A stretch of 64,000 nucleotides of DNA from Bugulina stolonifera (taxonomy: Eukaryota > Bryozoa > Gymnolaemata > Cheilostomatida > Bugulidae), in contig OW285190.1 of NCBI GenBank assembly GCA_935421135.1, positions 13,588,501-13,652,500 of the forward strand, in the 5' to 3' direction. The notes beneath the pieces were generated by a model. The model was not told the DNA's origin. It worked only from the letters and a program-made list of their open reading frames with translations, and ran no database searches. A program made the translations under genes and the position numbers. How positions within the stretch are numbered: position 1 is the first letter of the stretch; every line of letters begins with the position of its first letter. Shown piece by piece: positions 23,072-37,500 of the stretch.

Positions 23072-24015
23072 TATATATAAATATATACCTGATTGAATGA
23101 TTTGTTGGTTAATAGCGCCTGCTTGAGCACATTATTACATGATTTTTTCAGTTCTTTAGTGTTGAATAATCATAGAGTAACCTGTGAGTAGTTAAGGTGG
23201 TGAATTTCCAACCACACTACTGGGACGTGAAGGCTGAGGTGATACAATGTCGTAATTACACATATAGCACACACCTTTAGTGATGCATTATTGTAGATTA
23301 TTAATCCACTTAGCCAGAGCCTTGGGAGGGTGCCTGTCTAATGCAACACCGTGAATAATAATAGTAACATTCATGAACAGTGCTCGTAGGTACTCTAGTC
23401 GTAGTGGCTAGTTTATTCTATTCCAGTATGAGTTTCACTCATACAGTCATGTAGCCAATAGGCCAAGGGCAATAACACAATGTTTGGGAATGGAACTCTG
23501 CTCAGCTGGGTATTTTCAGAATGCCTGTGCTCAGTTTACTGTAGCTTTACTTTGATTAAACTGTTTCCAATATTTCAGTCTATGTGTATATGCACACTGT
23601 TAATATCTCTGTAAATTATATAGTATCTGCCCCCTAATGTACAGTCATGTCCAGTACACAAGCCAGCAGCAATATTATAATGTACGAGTATATAATGTAT
23701 GTACGCTGACAAAGGATTATTGTAAATGATAGCTGTCAATACGTATTATATCATTATATTGTAAGGAAAATCATCTAATTTATGTTGCAACGGTGTGGGA
23801 GGAAGACACTACTCCATGACAACAGATAAACAAACATTTAAAGTAAAAGCAAGTTTAAAATTCTCTTTTAATATAAAAACGGATGTAATCAAAACTTTAT
23901 GAGGTTTCTTCATGAATATATAATAGTATAGTATATATTATGCAATGGATAAATGTATGTGTCAATATTATGGATATTACCTATATGCAATGTATATAGT
24001 ATATAGTATAGTCTA

Positions 24016-24077
24016 CATAGCATATAGCATGTAGCGTATAGCATATAGCATATAGCATGTAGCATATAGCATAATAT
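24016..24077. repeat. 7-bp satellite (atagcat)n
   Basis: About eight units of atagcat with atagcat/gtagcgt/gtagcat variants, in a wider tata-rich stretch. Confidence 0.75.
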
Positions 24078-25598
24078 AGTATTATCTGTAGCTTCCTAGT
24101 TGTTCAACAGCTAGTAGTCCCTTACAAGCTTTTATTATACATGTATGTAATTATTGTATTATAATATAGAAGTGGCTAATTGACAAGGTGTGTTGGTGAG
24201 TTTGGAAATAACGTTGCAAATGGATAGACTACTTACGTGATCTTTGATTATATACTTGACTGCTCGGTCAGCATTTGTACAACAACATCCACAGATAAAG
24301 CAGCTACTAATGTGTTATGTAATCAAAAACTGTTATGACTTGATGCTTGTTTTTAACTCAGCTGTATTTACAATGCACAAATAACATAATTACTTAGCAC
24401 TTACTCACTGACTACATGTATACGATAATAATTTTGAACTGGTGGTGACCATTGGGGACAGACTAGCAGGCCAGTATGCAATCAATTGATGCTCTACAGT
24501 CAATTTCAGACCTAATTTTCCTTGTATTTTATTCTAGTGAGGATACTAGCATTTCACTAAGATTTAAGACTGCCTACTCAAGCTAATGCATTAAATGGAG
24601 TTGCTGGAGGTACTTTGTAAATAGTGAAGTGAATCACAAAGGGGACCTAAAAGGTAAGAAACAACAATAAGTAAGTAAGGAAACTATTCTATGATGTAGA
24701 TATACTGTACAAGATGTTGTATGTAATATACAATATATACATATCGTTATGGCAGCCAAAATACGTATGCATGTATATTTTGACTATATGCATGTAGTAA
24801 ACTAGGACTAAAATTTTCTATACAACTCGTATAACATAGGCAACTGTGCAAATGGATAAATAAAGTAGTTGGTCAGCTACTCAGCTACTCAGTCTGAATT
24901 TGGACCAAAACTAGGGCTTGTAACAAAAGCATTGGCTATTTCTATTTCACGTTATTTTACTAAATTTTGAGGCAGATAAAGTGTACTACAGGAGAGAATA
25001 AAATATCTTACTGTTTGAACGTTCTAAACCGAACAGGAAGCCATTGCGGATGAGTCTAAGATTTTATAACCAGATGTACTGATGACAGAGGCATGGAAAT
25101 GAGAGTTTCCCCTCCTTGGTTTCAGTGTTAGAGAAACGGTTGACAAGTTATACAATCTCAGTGCTGAAAGTGAATCAATTTGAACCAATAACAGAGTTTA
25201 TGCTGTTTGAAAGAGCGATTGCTATTGGTCCCGTGAGAAGTGGTATGCACCCGGAACTCAATGGTGATCTAACTTGGAATAACAGTTCATCAGGTGAGAT
25301 TAAATAACATCAATATTAGACCCATGGGACCTATTACACACAAATACAATGTCCTAGATAAACCTGAACTCGTCCCACTTGGCATAGTGGTGCACTATGA
25401 AGGAACGTGTTGATATTAATTAATTATTTAATTAATCATTATATAATGTTAGTTAGGAGAATGTTAGAGCTGAAGAGTTGCAGTGCTCTTGGTATATAAC
25501 TTTCTGTTAGACCAGAGAAATAATGTACATTAGATCAATGAACCACTAAGTAATATTATAGATCAGTAAACCAATTCCTATTGGATGTTGATTAGAGT

Positions 25599-25660
25599 TC
25601 AAAGTTGTCCTCCCTCTGTTTGCTCAGCATTCCCTGGTTTAAGAGAGGACGACTTCAAGT
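25599..25660. repeat. Small imperfect hairpin with gtcctc/gaggac arms
   Basis: ttcaaagttgtcctccctct and agagaggacgacttcaagt are imperfect reverse complements separated by about 22 bases. The arms resemble the inner part of the foldback element at 38743-38946. Confidence 0.5.
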
Positions 25661-28600
25661 TATGATCATTTCATCAATAACCATGTACTCTATGTGCATG
25701 GTATTAATTGGCTGCAGAAAAACCTCCTCTTGTTTCATTTTAACATTTAATTTCAATTAACCAACTAGATTTGTCTTCTCGTGCAGTAGATACCACTATT
25801 ATAATACTCGAATGTTGTTTCTATTTGCTAAGCACCATTGGGTTGAACTCCTAAATGTTATAAGGAACCAATTACTTCTAGGTTTAGTTCTGTACTAAAT
25901 TCTCAGTTTCAAACATCCCAACTAAAGACTGCATAAAATCATATCTACTGATCTGTCATATTAGAACGGGGCGTACCTTTGACGGCCCCTATGAGCGCAT
26001 AAAGTTGATATTACAATGAATCATATTTTTTAAGCGTTACACATCAACTCACACTGTCTGACGAAGATGACGCCGTGTAAACTAGCAATTTTATTGCAAG
26101 TGCCAAAACCCATATCATCATGGAATACGATATTTGCTCACAGATCCATATTTCTCACACTGCATAAACAGTGAAGTACAGCGATCCAATACTTCTAGTG
26201 TTTACCTAGACACAGTTTCAAAGGGAGTAAATTTACCTGCTGTTATTTACTTCTCCAACATAAGAGACTCACCCCACCGTCTTTACACAACATGTATCTC
26301 ACCAAGACCAGTAATTCCTAATTATACTTGCTTACAGGTAAAACAGACACTTCTTAATCAGCCTATACCTCCTTATCTTACCTGCGATAACCAAGTGGGA
26401 CTATCCTGCACGTATTGAGACCAGGCTGTGTTTTCCCATGATAAATACAAGTGCACGTAGACCTCCACTATGTATAGTATGCAATAGTACGCTACACACA
26501 ACTCGTCTGCTTAATCAATCTACATTTCCATAGTGCAGACAAAGTATATTTTTAACTACCTTACCTGTTGAAAGCTATCTTACTCTATTAATAATAATGC
26601 ACTGGATTTAAATAGCGACTTATTCAAGAAATAATAGCGTTTTGTTTAAATTAAACCGTTTACTGCGTTAATTCTATAAAATCAAACACTAATTTAAGCT
26701 ACAGATATATATCGTTAGTCATTACAGGAGGTTTGGAGTTGACCTCTACTCTTTAGTTATAATTCTCATAAGGAAAATAGAATCGACTTCCACATTGATT
26801 TATAATCAGCGGAATTGGTTGGTTTTTCACATCCTTGATACTGGGAGATTCAATTGCAATAGGATTACAATCTTAACTTGAGGAGATGATAGTGTTGTTA
26901 ATACATAGGTTATAAGTTCATAACAGCACATATATTGCACTGAATTTATTCCAAAATTATAACTTTGGTATACTATAGCATAGAATCAAAGGATATCATT
27001 ACTGCTGTAGGTCAGGCCTACATAGCTTTGCTAATGCTCAGTGTATTAATAGTGAATATATAAAACGCTGTATTTTTCAATTGAGATGAAAGCAGTGTTG
27101 TACATGTGCATGCACATGTAAATTGTTCTAGACGAATTTCGTTTATTTGTTTCCTAATATTTCCACAGTTATCCAGCTCTCATTATCAGAGTGAAATAAA
27201 TGCCTTTTTCCAGTTGTAGTGATAACAGGATAGTTATAGAAATAGAGAGCAAAATTAGCTGGGCCTACGACTGCAAATTTTGCCAAAATTTATTTTCACA
27301 AAATTTATTTTCAAAAATTTGCTAGAGTACAAGCGAATGTATGAACAAATTGTGGAGCATAACAAGCTGTATGCTCACAAATTCTTGAATATGCAGCAAA
27401 ATTTGTAATCTCATGGCCAAACATTTTTTACGGTCATGAAAACAGCACTAGGTTTTAGTGATCATCTTAGAGTAGGAATAGCTGGTAAACAAGAGCTTAG
27501 CATTTTGGCAAAGTTCAGGGCAAACTGCAAAGTATAAATGGAAACTTTAAGCACGTTCATTGCAAAACTGTGCTTGTGTATACAAGCATAATCTACGTGT
27601 AAATTTTGCGATATACTGTAGATCGCAAAAACTAGCACTTAATGGTCTTTGATTACATAAATCTGGCCAAAGTTTAGTTTGATCTTGCGTTTTGCATCTA
27701 ACAATTGAAAAAAATCAGATACATGGGCTGATTCTCTTTACTATTTTGAGACATAATACATGTATATACTTTGATTAGTATTTTGGTAACAACCTGTGTT
27801 AAATAGTGCTCTGTGTGAGTGTTTCTCAATCAGTAATAATACTATTAATTGCAATTTGAATATTAATTATCTGAGTAACCAACCACCATGATTAAGCATT
27901 TAATCGTATTAAATTAGCCTACTTGTGCATTATTATAATTTTAGCTAATATCAGGTATGATTTCCATGCATAGTTTTATGATTGAATTATTTATTATAAT
28001 ACTTGGATAATGCATCTCCTAGGGCTATAATACATTGATAGACTGAGAACCTTAGCTTAACTGCTGCTTAGCTAATTATCGCCTGGTTATGTTTAACAGT
28101 ACTCTAATAGCAATATACTTATTGATCAATAATTATTATCAATCACAGCAAATCTCATGTTGGTTTGTTGATTAAGTCGGAAGTTTTAAGGAATTCGACA
28201 TAGCCAAGGTTTCTTCTTAAAGTTTCAGATGAAGAAGTTGTTCTTTGCATATATTTACAAAATGTATGATGCCTCTCCCAACCTAATTGCCCCAGATGGC
28301 AGCAATACGAGTAAACTGATATTGGCCTGGTCGGCTAAAGCTGGTTTCACTAGAACATGAGTTTTGTCTCTTATGCTTTTCTCCCCAGAAACCTTTCTGT
28401 TTGATTTTTTTGGTAAACAAATTATGTGATCTAGCTGAGGTCTATATCATGCAGAACTATGCCGATCTATCTATTTATCTATTGTAGTTCGCTTGCAGCT
28501 CTGTCATCCGTTGCTGAACAGCACATAAGAAATGTAGAGCTACAGGTATGCATACTATGCAGTACAATGCTATTTATGCCTAGAATACTGTACATCATCG

Positions 28601-30439
28601 TACCGATTTGTGGATTTGTCGGCTCGTAGGATGAAAAAAGTAACAATGAACTATGACTATATTGTCAAACACTATTACTGCTAATTCATATCGCATATAT
28701 GAATACGACCAGCTTTCCCAAAATTTATGGAGACTTTGAATGTCTATGCTACTCACATCTCAGTTGGTGTGAAATTGGCTCACTAGAACCAACGCGGCGC
28801 ACTGTTAACTGCCCCATGGAACCATGCAACTTGACTTGCACTTCTGTTCGTACCTATTTTGTTATATAATTCCATTAAAATTAATTGCTGTTACATCCTA
28901 GAGTGTGTACATGTGGGCTTTACATACTATTTGATCCTTTTTACCACCCTAGGTTAGAAACTTAGCAATTAGTTTGGTGTTCACCATATCACCAAATTTA
29001 AACATCAAGGGAATGGGTTTGGTAAAGCTGATGGGCCTGAGGCCAAGCTAATGTTGATATACTACGCATATGAATGCCTTGTTTTGGCACAGTTATAAAT
29101 AGCACTACTAGTTAAACTTCGCAAGGCTTGGCGTGAAACGGCAACAAAATTGTAGCCACAGAAACAGCCACAGTGTATGCAATAAAGAGTCATGGTAGCC
29201 AATGTTGAAAACAGTTAAAATAGAAAGTACAATTCCATGTTCCTTCTTACAAACTATTTCGGACTAGTTAGTTAGACATTAAATTTTGTAACATAATTTG
29301 CTAGTAAATGTGCCAACTCACCGTCAGTAGCCTATTCCTTCCTTTTCATGCAATGACTGTGAAAGTTCGTTCACACGTTATTACTACTTTACTTAGCTCC
29401 AACAGTTTACACTCTTATTACATAACTACCAGAGTACTGTAATTGTAGCTGATGCTGCAAGATGATCATAGCCTGAAATCCCCAATGTGTGCATACAAGT
29501 TAGTAGTGGGTGGCTAAACTACGTCCCACAAATCTATTGCGAGTTATTAAATAGATAGATGTATCATTTTAGTATTATGAGGTGATACATATATGTATAA
29601 TTTACCTAAACTAAAGTCAATTTGCTCAGTGACTTGCAATAACATGGAGATTCTCTATAAAGTATCGTATTCTTATATTCAAGCAGATATAATTACTTTC
29701 ATACTTTACCAATATATCTACATGTACATACATATACATATATTAGTGTACAATTCACTCCTCCCACAATCTAATAGAGCGCGTGGTGTGCACAGCTGGC
29801 CACTTGTAACAAATGGCCACTCTCTATTAGCAAGTTTCCAAAAATGTATTCGACCAGCGGGTAAAATTATTTTAGAATTTGAGAATGCTCTCACCTAAAA
29901 GCAACCTGCATGTACAATGTACATGCCTGTACTGTACCAGTTACATTATGTTATCCTACAGGGTTGGTCTGTGGAGACTTGACATTGTTAATCTTATATT
30001 CATATAAATACATATACGTTGCAGGTCTAATTTGATTTTCTACCTGTATGAGTGAAATGTTTGAGTAGCCGGTTTTGTTGTATAGCAACAACATATATTA
30101 TGTTGTACATGTAGTTTTTGAACAGGAAGGTAAACACTTCACAATGCAATATACAATGTATATGTACATGTACTATAATATAATACATGTAACATGTAAC
30201 ATAATACATATAGCCTAACATGTACATGTATACAATAATAATAATATATGTAAGTGTAGAATACTTTTTGAAGTTGTTAGAATGTCTCAAGCCTGATTGC
30301 ACTACACAACTTTTACAAGTTGAAGTGAGGAGGGATTGCTTACTAGTACTGTAGATTGTTCAGGTAGAGGAGAGTTGGACCACAGGCTACAGTCATTTCT
30401 ACACTGTTGCTAGAATTGATGTATAAACGTTATAATGTG

Positions 30440-30650
30440 ACTTTTATTATGTATTACATATTACATAATATATATTCAGTATTGTATATAATATATTATA
30501 TGTTATGCATTATATATTACATTATTATACATGTAATATACATGTATTATGTATTATAGTTATATAATTATAGAATATATATTATATACAATAATATATT
30601 ACATGTATATATTTATTACACATTATATAATATTATCATACATTGTACTG
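30440..30650. repeat. AT-rich low-complexity tract
   Basis: Repeated tattacatattataatat-like words with almost no G or C over about 200 bases. No other structure seen. Confidence 0.7.
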
Positions 30651-31543
30651 AAATACTGGCTGACTGTAACTATAGCTCACCAATTCATCTACATGTACAC
30701 TGTAGGTACTTAATTTTCTTTTAATTAAGGCTGGAGCTATTAATGCTTGTTTCTTCCTTTGTTAGCTCTCAGTCAAGTAACCCATATTATCTTCTCTTAT
30801 ATGGTGCATTGACACTATTGCTGGAATTTATATTATTATACTTGCTACTATAATTAACATAGACCCACACACCTACTAGTAATAGTATCATATTATACAA
30901 TCATGCATTATCACCATTAGTGGACTAAATAATTATTTGCCAATATGTCTACATGTTAGATAACGTAATTACTAGCCCTCTGGGAAAAGATAGCACGAGA
31001 ACCTCGGGTAATGTCCTTGCTAATTATTCAATTAATTCAATTAAAATTTTATTCCAAAGCAGCAAGCTGTAAACAAACTCAAGCCCTTGTTTATTTACTT
31101 CAATGGATCACAGTGTTATAAGTTGTTTTTGCTACATGCATTTTTTGAGCAACAATGGGCCAGTGACTGCAATTCTATGGTCCCTGGTCCCTGGTTGATC
31201 TTCATGTTAGTACAGATAATAATTGTAGTAAATATGCATGACAACAAAAACCCAAAAGAAGCAGTTTTACTTAACTGCAATAGACCAACAAGACTCACCC
31301 TAGGTGCTGTAGATAAGAGCTATTCTGAGCAGTGCGTCAGCCTACCTTCATTTTGCAACTGTGCATTTTTAGATTCATTTCTATGTAGGATTTTAAAGAA
31401 TACAATGTCAATATTTGTATGTATAGATTTGATTTAAAAATTTATATATCGAATAACGGTTTTATAGCAGATATTGCGCAATACCTATTTTATTTGGTTT
31501 CAATATACATGTACATATAGCTATAAGAACTAGACAAGAAAGC

Positions 31544-34500
31544 ATGGATTTATCCATACTGGTTTTGTTGGCCATCTTGGTTTCTACTCACTGCAATGAG
31601 ATTGATATTTGTTACCAAAGAAACTTGGAATATTTTGACAGCTTCTGTGGATCCATTGATTTTAGTAAGTATGGTATGCTGTATTTTTTATTGTCTGCTA
31701 ACTAGGCAATGCTATAACTTTGAAATTTTTAGCTCTGTATATCATCTTTGTGATTCAACCACAATTCAATTTGGTCAGTATGACTTTTTGATCAAACGTG
31801 CAAACAGTGCGAGAAAACTGCATTGCAAGTTAAATCACAGACTAATAGCTACATTGTATTTTAGAAATTTAGTGGCATCTTTGTCTAGCTTAAAAAGCTG
31901 CCTGAAATCAATTTATATAGATTTTGATATTATTGCTATAAAAACCAGCTTGAATGTTTGTTTTGTTCTGCAAGTACTTCACTGTATTACTATACAGATC
32001 TGACAACTGCTGAGAACATTCCACGAGTGAAATCAGTCATCAAATGTCTTCATGAATGCAACAACAGACCTCTATGTAGAACTGCAGTAGTTAGACAGGT
32101 AGATGAGAGTTGTGCTCTCTTAACAGTCCATTATACTGAGTTGACAACAGTATCTGATGCTTCATGCAGTGGAGGTGTTGATATAATTATACCTGTAGAC
32201 CAGCCATTGGTAAGATCTTTTGAGTATAATGGTAAACGATATACGTATGCACATGTACATGTATAACACACTAACACCTATTCTACTTGCATGTTATAAT
32301 ACATATATAGTAATATGTAAGTTATTATATTGTATTTTTAGCAAAGATTTTGTTTGTGAGCAGTCAGAGACTTGTTTCAAATCCATGGAAATATCAGTCC
32401 CTGACTGGGATTAAAATACCAGTCCCTGACTGGGGTTAAACCCCAGTCAGGGACTGGTATTTTTATGGATTTGAAACAAGTCTCTGACTGCTCACAAACA
32501 AATCCCTTGCTAAAAATACAATATATATATAGAAAATGGCCAAACCCCCTAACATTCAGTAAGTTATTATGTTTTTATTGTGCATAATATGAGCAATGCA
32601 ATATTAGATTGACTGTTTTATTGTTTATTTTGCTGAGTTACGATATGAAGGACTTTTATAAAGCCATGGATTTGAAGGGAAGAGAAAGCAACTTCAAAAT
32701 CATATAGAATCGTAATCTGCTTGTGTTATCTATAGCTGGATACTGGATGTCCTGGTGACTGCTTGCTGGGTTCATGTGTGTTTGAATGTGATAGTGGAGT
32801 ACAAGCACCTAACAGCACCTGCATGGATGTTGAAGGCATACAGTATAGTGAGTACTCATTTCCCATAATCACTTCCCATAGTCATAGCATAGTCATTCTT
32901 TATCTACATGTACATGTATATACTCTTGCATTCTTCTTGAATTATTAAATACATACAACCATGTAGTCAATGCAAAGAAATTCTGGTAAAATAGTCCTAA
33001 TAGATATGCACTTCAAATAAATAATATGTGTAGTAAAGTTGATTGCTTGATTTGGTTACTACATGAAACCATTGGCAGCGATAAATTCAATTGCAACCAT
33101 ATTATTTAATCATAATTATAATATCATATCAATAAACTTTATAATGTGGAATTTATTTATTTTTAATCAAATATTTTTGTTTATATGACTCGTTACTGCA
33201 GGTACAGGTGCCTGTAATGAGCATCCCAGCCCTCAACTTATGGAGATTTATTTCCCAAGTTTGGTCGAAAAGATTAGCACAGATTCTGTGTTAAAGCCTG
33301 AGGAGATTGAGGACGTTGGAGCTCATGCTAAGACTGTATTTGTAAGTATACTTTGTCTGACATCTACTCTAATGGTGACATCACACACCATAAATTATTA
33401 CTATATCTATATTGTACATCAGAAGTTGTCTGCACTTACAAACTGATTACCAATAACGGTTATTTTAGCAGCCTGTATCAATATTAGAAATTAAAAATTG
33501 AACCAAATATTTTTCTTTTACTGCATGACCGCCAACATGTAGTCTTTCGATTGACAAAATCAATAGTGTGCAGACTTCTAAGATCTAAATTATAAAATAT
33601 GCATGAACACATAACTTTGTTATCTAATGTTTTTATGTTAAGAATATAAAATTACTGATCATAATACTCGGGCATATTGACGTTATCAATAATTCAATAT
33701 CTACAGTAATAAAGTCAACCCAACAGCGGCATATGTTTGTTAAAACAATTGATCAATAGCGATGAAGGGATTAGAATAATAATAACTTTCCCATGATTTC
33801 ACATAGACATGGAAATTCTGTTCAAATTAGATTAATATAAATGGCACAGTCTTACGTCTTCTAAATACCACAGATGGTTGGCATAGAAGATATGGGCCAA
33901 AGTTTATATCATCCGTAGTAATTCTCTTTCTTGGATTTTACCAGCATAAATACATGTATCTATACAATCATAATATTTATTTATTTTATAATATATATAA
34001 TGAAGCCTGTCAAGTGGTCTCCAGACATTACTGCACTGTAGAGTATGTAATTAGTCTACAAACTGATTGACCTATATACAGATTAACTCAGTGACCTATA
34101 TACAGATTAACCTAAAAACTGGCTGATAAACTCGCAACCATAATTGCTTATGTCATCAAGTTTATAAAGTAAAATGATGCCATGCGCTTGCTATGCTACA
34201 ATCCACAGATCCGGTCGTTCCTTTTGTAGCTAACACTGATTGTAACATCGACTTGTAGAGAATAGCTTGGCGAAAGTCTAGAAATGACTCGGCTGTAAAA
34301 CTGTCCTTTCTCAGCAGCATTTCTGGTCTGGTGATTGAGGAGGAGGAAGCTTCAGGAACCTACAGAACTGGTATTCTGGAGTTCTTGTTTAACAACCAGA
34401 GATGTCCAGAAGCTGAGGGTCTAATAGCACAGTATGGAAACAAGGATATGCATGTACAACATATCAAATCTGAAGAAGGTAAGATGTTTTCATATCTGTG

Positions 34501-37500
34501 CATTGGTTGCAATATTTTCCTTGACAAAGGGACATACTGAAAGCATTTTATAAATCAACTTCCTGCTATTTTTCCGACTTCATAAAATACCTACCATTTC
34601 GTTGATTTTGCTTCCAATGTAACCTTTCTGTAACAATTCCAGTGCATGATTGGGTGAGTGGTGTCGGCAATGCAATGGGCATTCCTAAACTTTCGTCCTA
34701 CAAAAATTGGTTAATTTCATGTCAAATGGAAATTATGTAATTTAAATGTAAATATTAGATGTGATAATAGTTTCAGGATTGTGTAGAAACCTTCAGGCTG
34801 GGGATGTGAATATTAGTCTAGTTATGTATGTAACTGGATCACATGACATTTCTGGTACATTCAGTATGTATATTGGAGAGATCATCAATGCCAGCCGACT
34901 CTACATAGAGGAAATAGATGTTCAACAGACTTATGGAGTTCTGACAAACCGTAAATATGGATTTTCTATGTGAATTGCTAAAGGAACTTTTACTTAAAAT
35001 TCATAATGCAAAGTAGTACATGTAAATGAAATTTGTAACTTCATATTTACTGCCAATTTCTCTTTATTTCGATTTCTTAAAGAGGGAGTATTTCCAAAAT
35101 TGACCAAAACCAATCAAAAGGCTGAATAGCTTGTTGAATAGTACTTGCTTAGAGCAATTCAAAATGGCCTGCCACTGCAACAGCAGATGATGTCATCTAC
35201 CACAAATGGATCTCAAACAAAGGCAGTCTATGTCATCTGAGTAATCCAGTTAACCTTGTTATAAAGCACATGGAGAGGCTTTTATTCAATAATTTTTCTA
35301 TTAATCAAGAGTTTATAAATTCCTTCTACACTTTTGATAACATGATACTTGGCCACCTATATTCACTTGTCTTTTTTATTTCAAACATCAAGGAAGTGCA
35401 ATTAGCAAGAAATCTTCTCATTTATTTGAGGGTATACTACAATGATAAGACAACTTCTTCATATTTTCTAAAAAGTCCCATGAGTGAATAGAGGTAGTGG
35501 GTGTTCTATTTTCCAGTATTTTTCCAAAATACACATAACTACTTGTGGTAGAACAATATTAGCGGTGAAAGAGAAATAAATAACTAAATTTAGCATAAAT
35601 GGTTTCCAATTATATTTCTCTGCTCATATAAGAGGGGACAACTCAGGAAGACTTCCCAGTCTTTGGTGCTACTCCCACTTTAAACTTTTATTGATGTTTC
35701 ATTGTGTTACCCCCATTTATCTATCTGCTGCTGATTGATATCTCTAGTTTATGTGACCTTGTAGCTGACAGCCAATGTCCAGCTCTAGCAGGGTACAATA
35801 ACTATGGATACACAGTTACAGAAATGATGTCTGGAGACCTTTTAAGTGGGGTGAGTATCTACATTGTACATGTAAAATATAAAATTGAGCTGTAAACAGA
35901 TGTTGAAGAAAGAAAATCATATGGGGATAAATGGTAGCACTTGTAGCTGTTAGCTTATCATAAACATACTAATATTTTTACTTATATATTAGTTATTACA
36001 TGTATATACTATCTTATTTTCAGAGTCATCCTGTATTGTACAGCAAAATCGACGACTCGACAATACTCGGAATAAAGTACGAAGGTGTGATACAAATGAA
36101 TGCCTCTGGGACAGAGCAGACGTGTATGGGATTTGAGGTGTTAGTTAACAGAGAATCTTGTAGACCAGTGAATATTACCAGATTAGTGGCGTACAGAAAT
36201 AACTATCACAAGGCTCGAGTAACGGAGGAAGCTATGCATATTACAGGTAGAATATGTACATACTTTTATCATTGTAATTACACTACATACTGTAAGCTCT
36301 AGTTTTCTGTAGTTCAGCTGCAGTGTTCCAATTGAACCCAGTAGGGGTGGCATAGTCAGTCCCCTTATTGGGAAAGGAATGTTTAACATTAAACAGGTAA
36401 ACATTGTTTGTAATGTGTACCATGACACCGATGGTAGTGTCTTCTGTCTTACTATGCACCTTCAATTGAGACAGTTCAAGCCGACAGCTTTACTATCAGT
36501 GAGGGTAAACTATTATATACGTATTTACAATGCACTACAAGTAGAGATGGAAATGAAGCATTGTAAATAATGCATAACTATACACCCATGATAAAATGTA
36601 CCACTTGTTTATTTTCTATGGCTCTAGTATCTGGTTATTGTGAGAATGTGCCTGCTGGAGTAACATGGGTAGAACTAGTTAATGTAGACATGACTGAATA
36701 CGAGCCAGAATGTAAGAACTTGGGCTATAGTATTGGAATAGAGCTAGCAAACTCTCTTGTGCTGATGGTAGAAGAAATACGCCCTCAATCAGATATTGCA
36801 GCAAGTGAGTCCCTTCCTTATCAATGAACTGAGTGTAAAATCCAAAACACACAAGTATATAAATCTGTTCAAACAATTATAAAACAGCAATAATGCTTTG
36901 TGGATATGCAAAAGTGCATGTGCATGTATGTGTGTTGATATTTTACATGGTATAGTCCGTGGACCGGATTCCAAAATTTACCGATTGCCAGAATTCAATC
37001 ATAGACCTTATGGATGGTATGGTTTAGAGGAGAATTTCAATAATGGAAATATTTTGGTAAGTATCACAAGTGGTCAGTATAATATACATATGTTACATTG
37101 TGAACATGTGTTGTCTTATAGTCGTATAGAGTTCTGCGCTGTTAGTGCATGATGTGTTTAAATGTAAACACTTTAAAGAATGTTTCCAGATATTTGCCTA
37201 CACCAAGCTGTACAAGGAGACAGGACTAAGAATAAGGTTTAATGGAGATGCCAGATCTTTTCCAGATGAGGAGTTCTCTTGCTGCAGATATTACTTTCTT
37301 ATTAACAATATGGAATGCTCTGACCCCGGGCCAATGGAGGGTATCACTTCACTGAACATTAAAAACAACATACACCGACCTATCACAAGTAAGAAACCAC
37401 TGTATACTTACTACATTGTACATATACTATAGGCTACAATAAATACCAGAGCTGGGTCCAAGTCATAGATTTGACTTGACTTGCCAAGTTAAGTCAAGTC

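Larger units (their letters stand above)
20483..31543. other. Gene-poor 11-kb spacer
   Basis: Upstream of the intronless GPCR and upstream of the secreted-protein gene, so both promoters should lie here. No long or family-like reading frame was found on either strand. Contents I can name: hairpin and palindrome at 21420-21512, MITE-like element 21785-22290, SINE 22826-23071, 7-bp array near 24016, small hairpin 25599-25660, and a very AT-rich tract 30440-30650. Short frames near 25116 and 26134 look like chance. Confidence 0.55.

Noticed and set aside
25116..26418. Two short open frames in the spacer
   Set aside because: Neither shows a recognisable domain, splice partner or codon pattern like the neighbouring genes.
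27255..27640. Another transposon with gcaaattttgc words
   Set aside because: The words recur but I could not define inverted ends or a target-site duplication.
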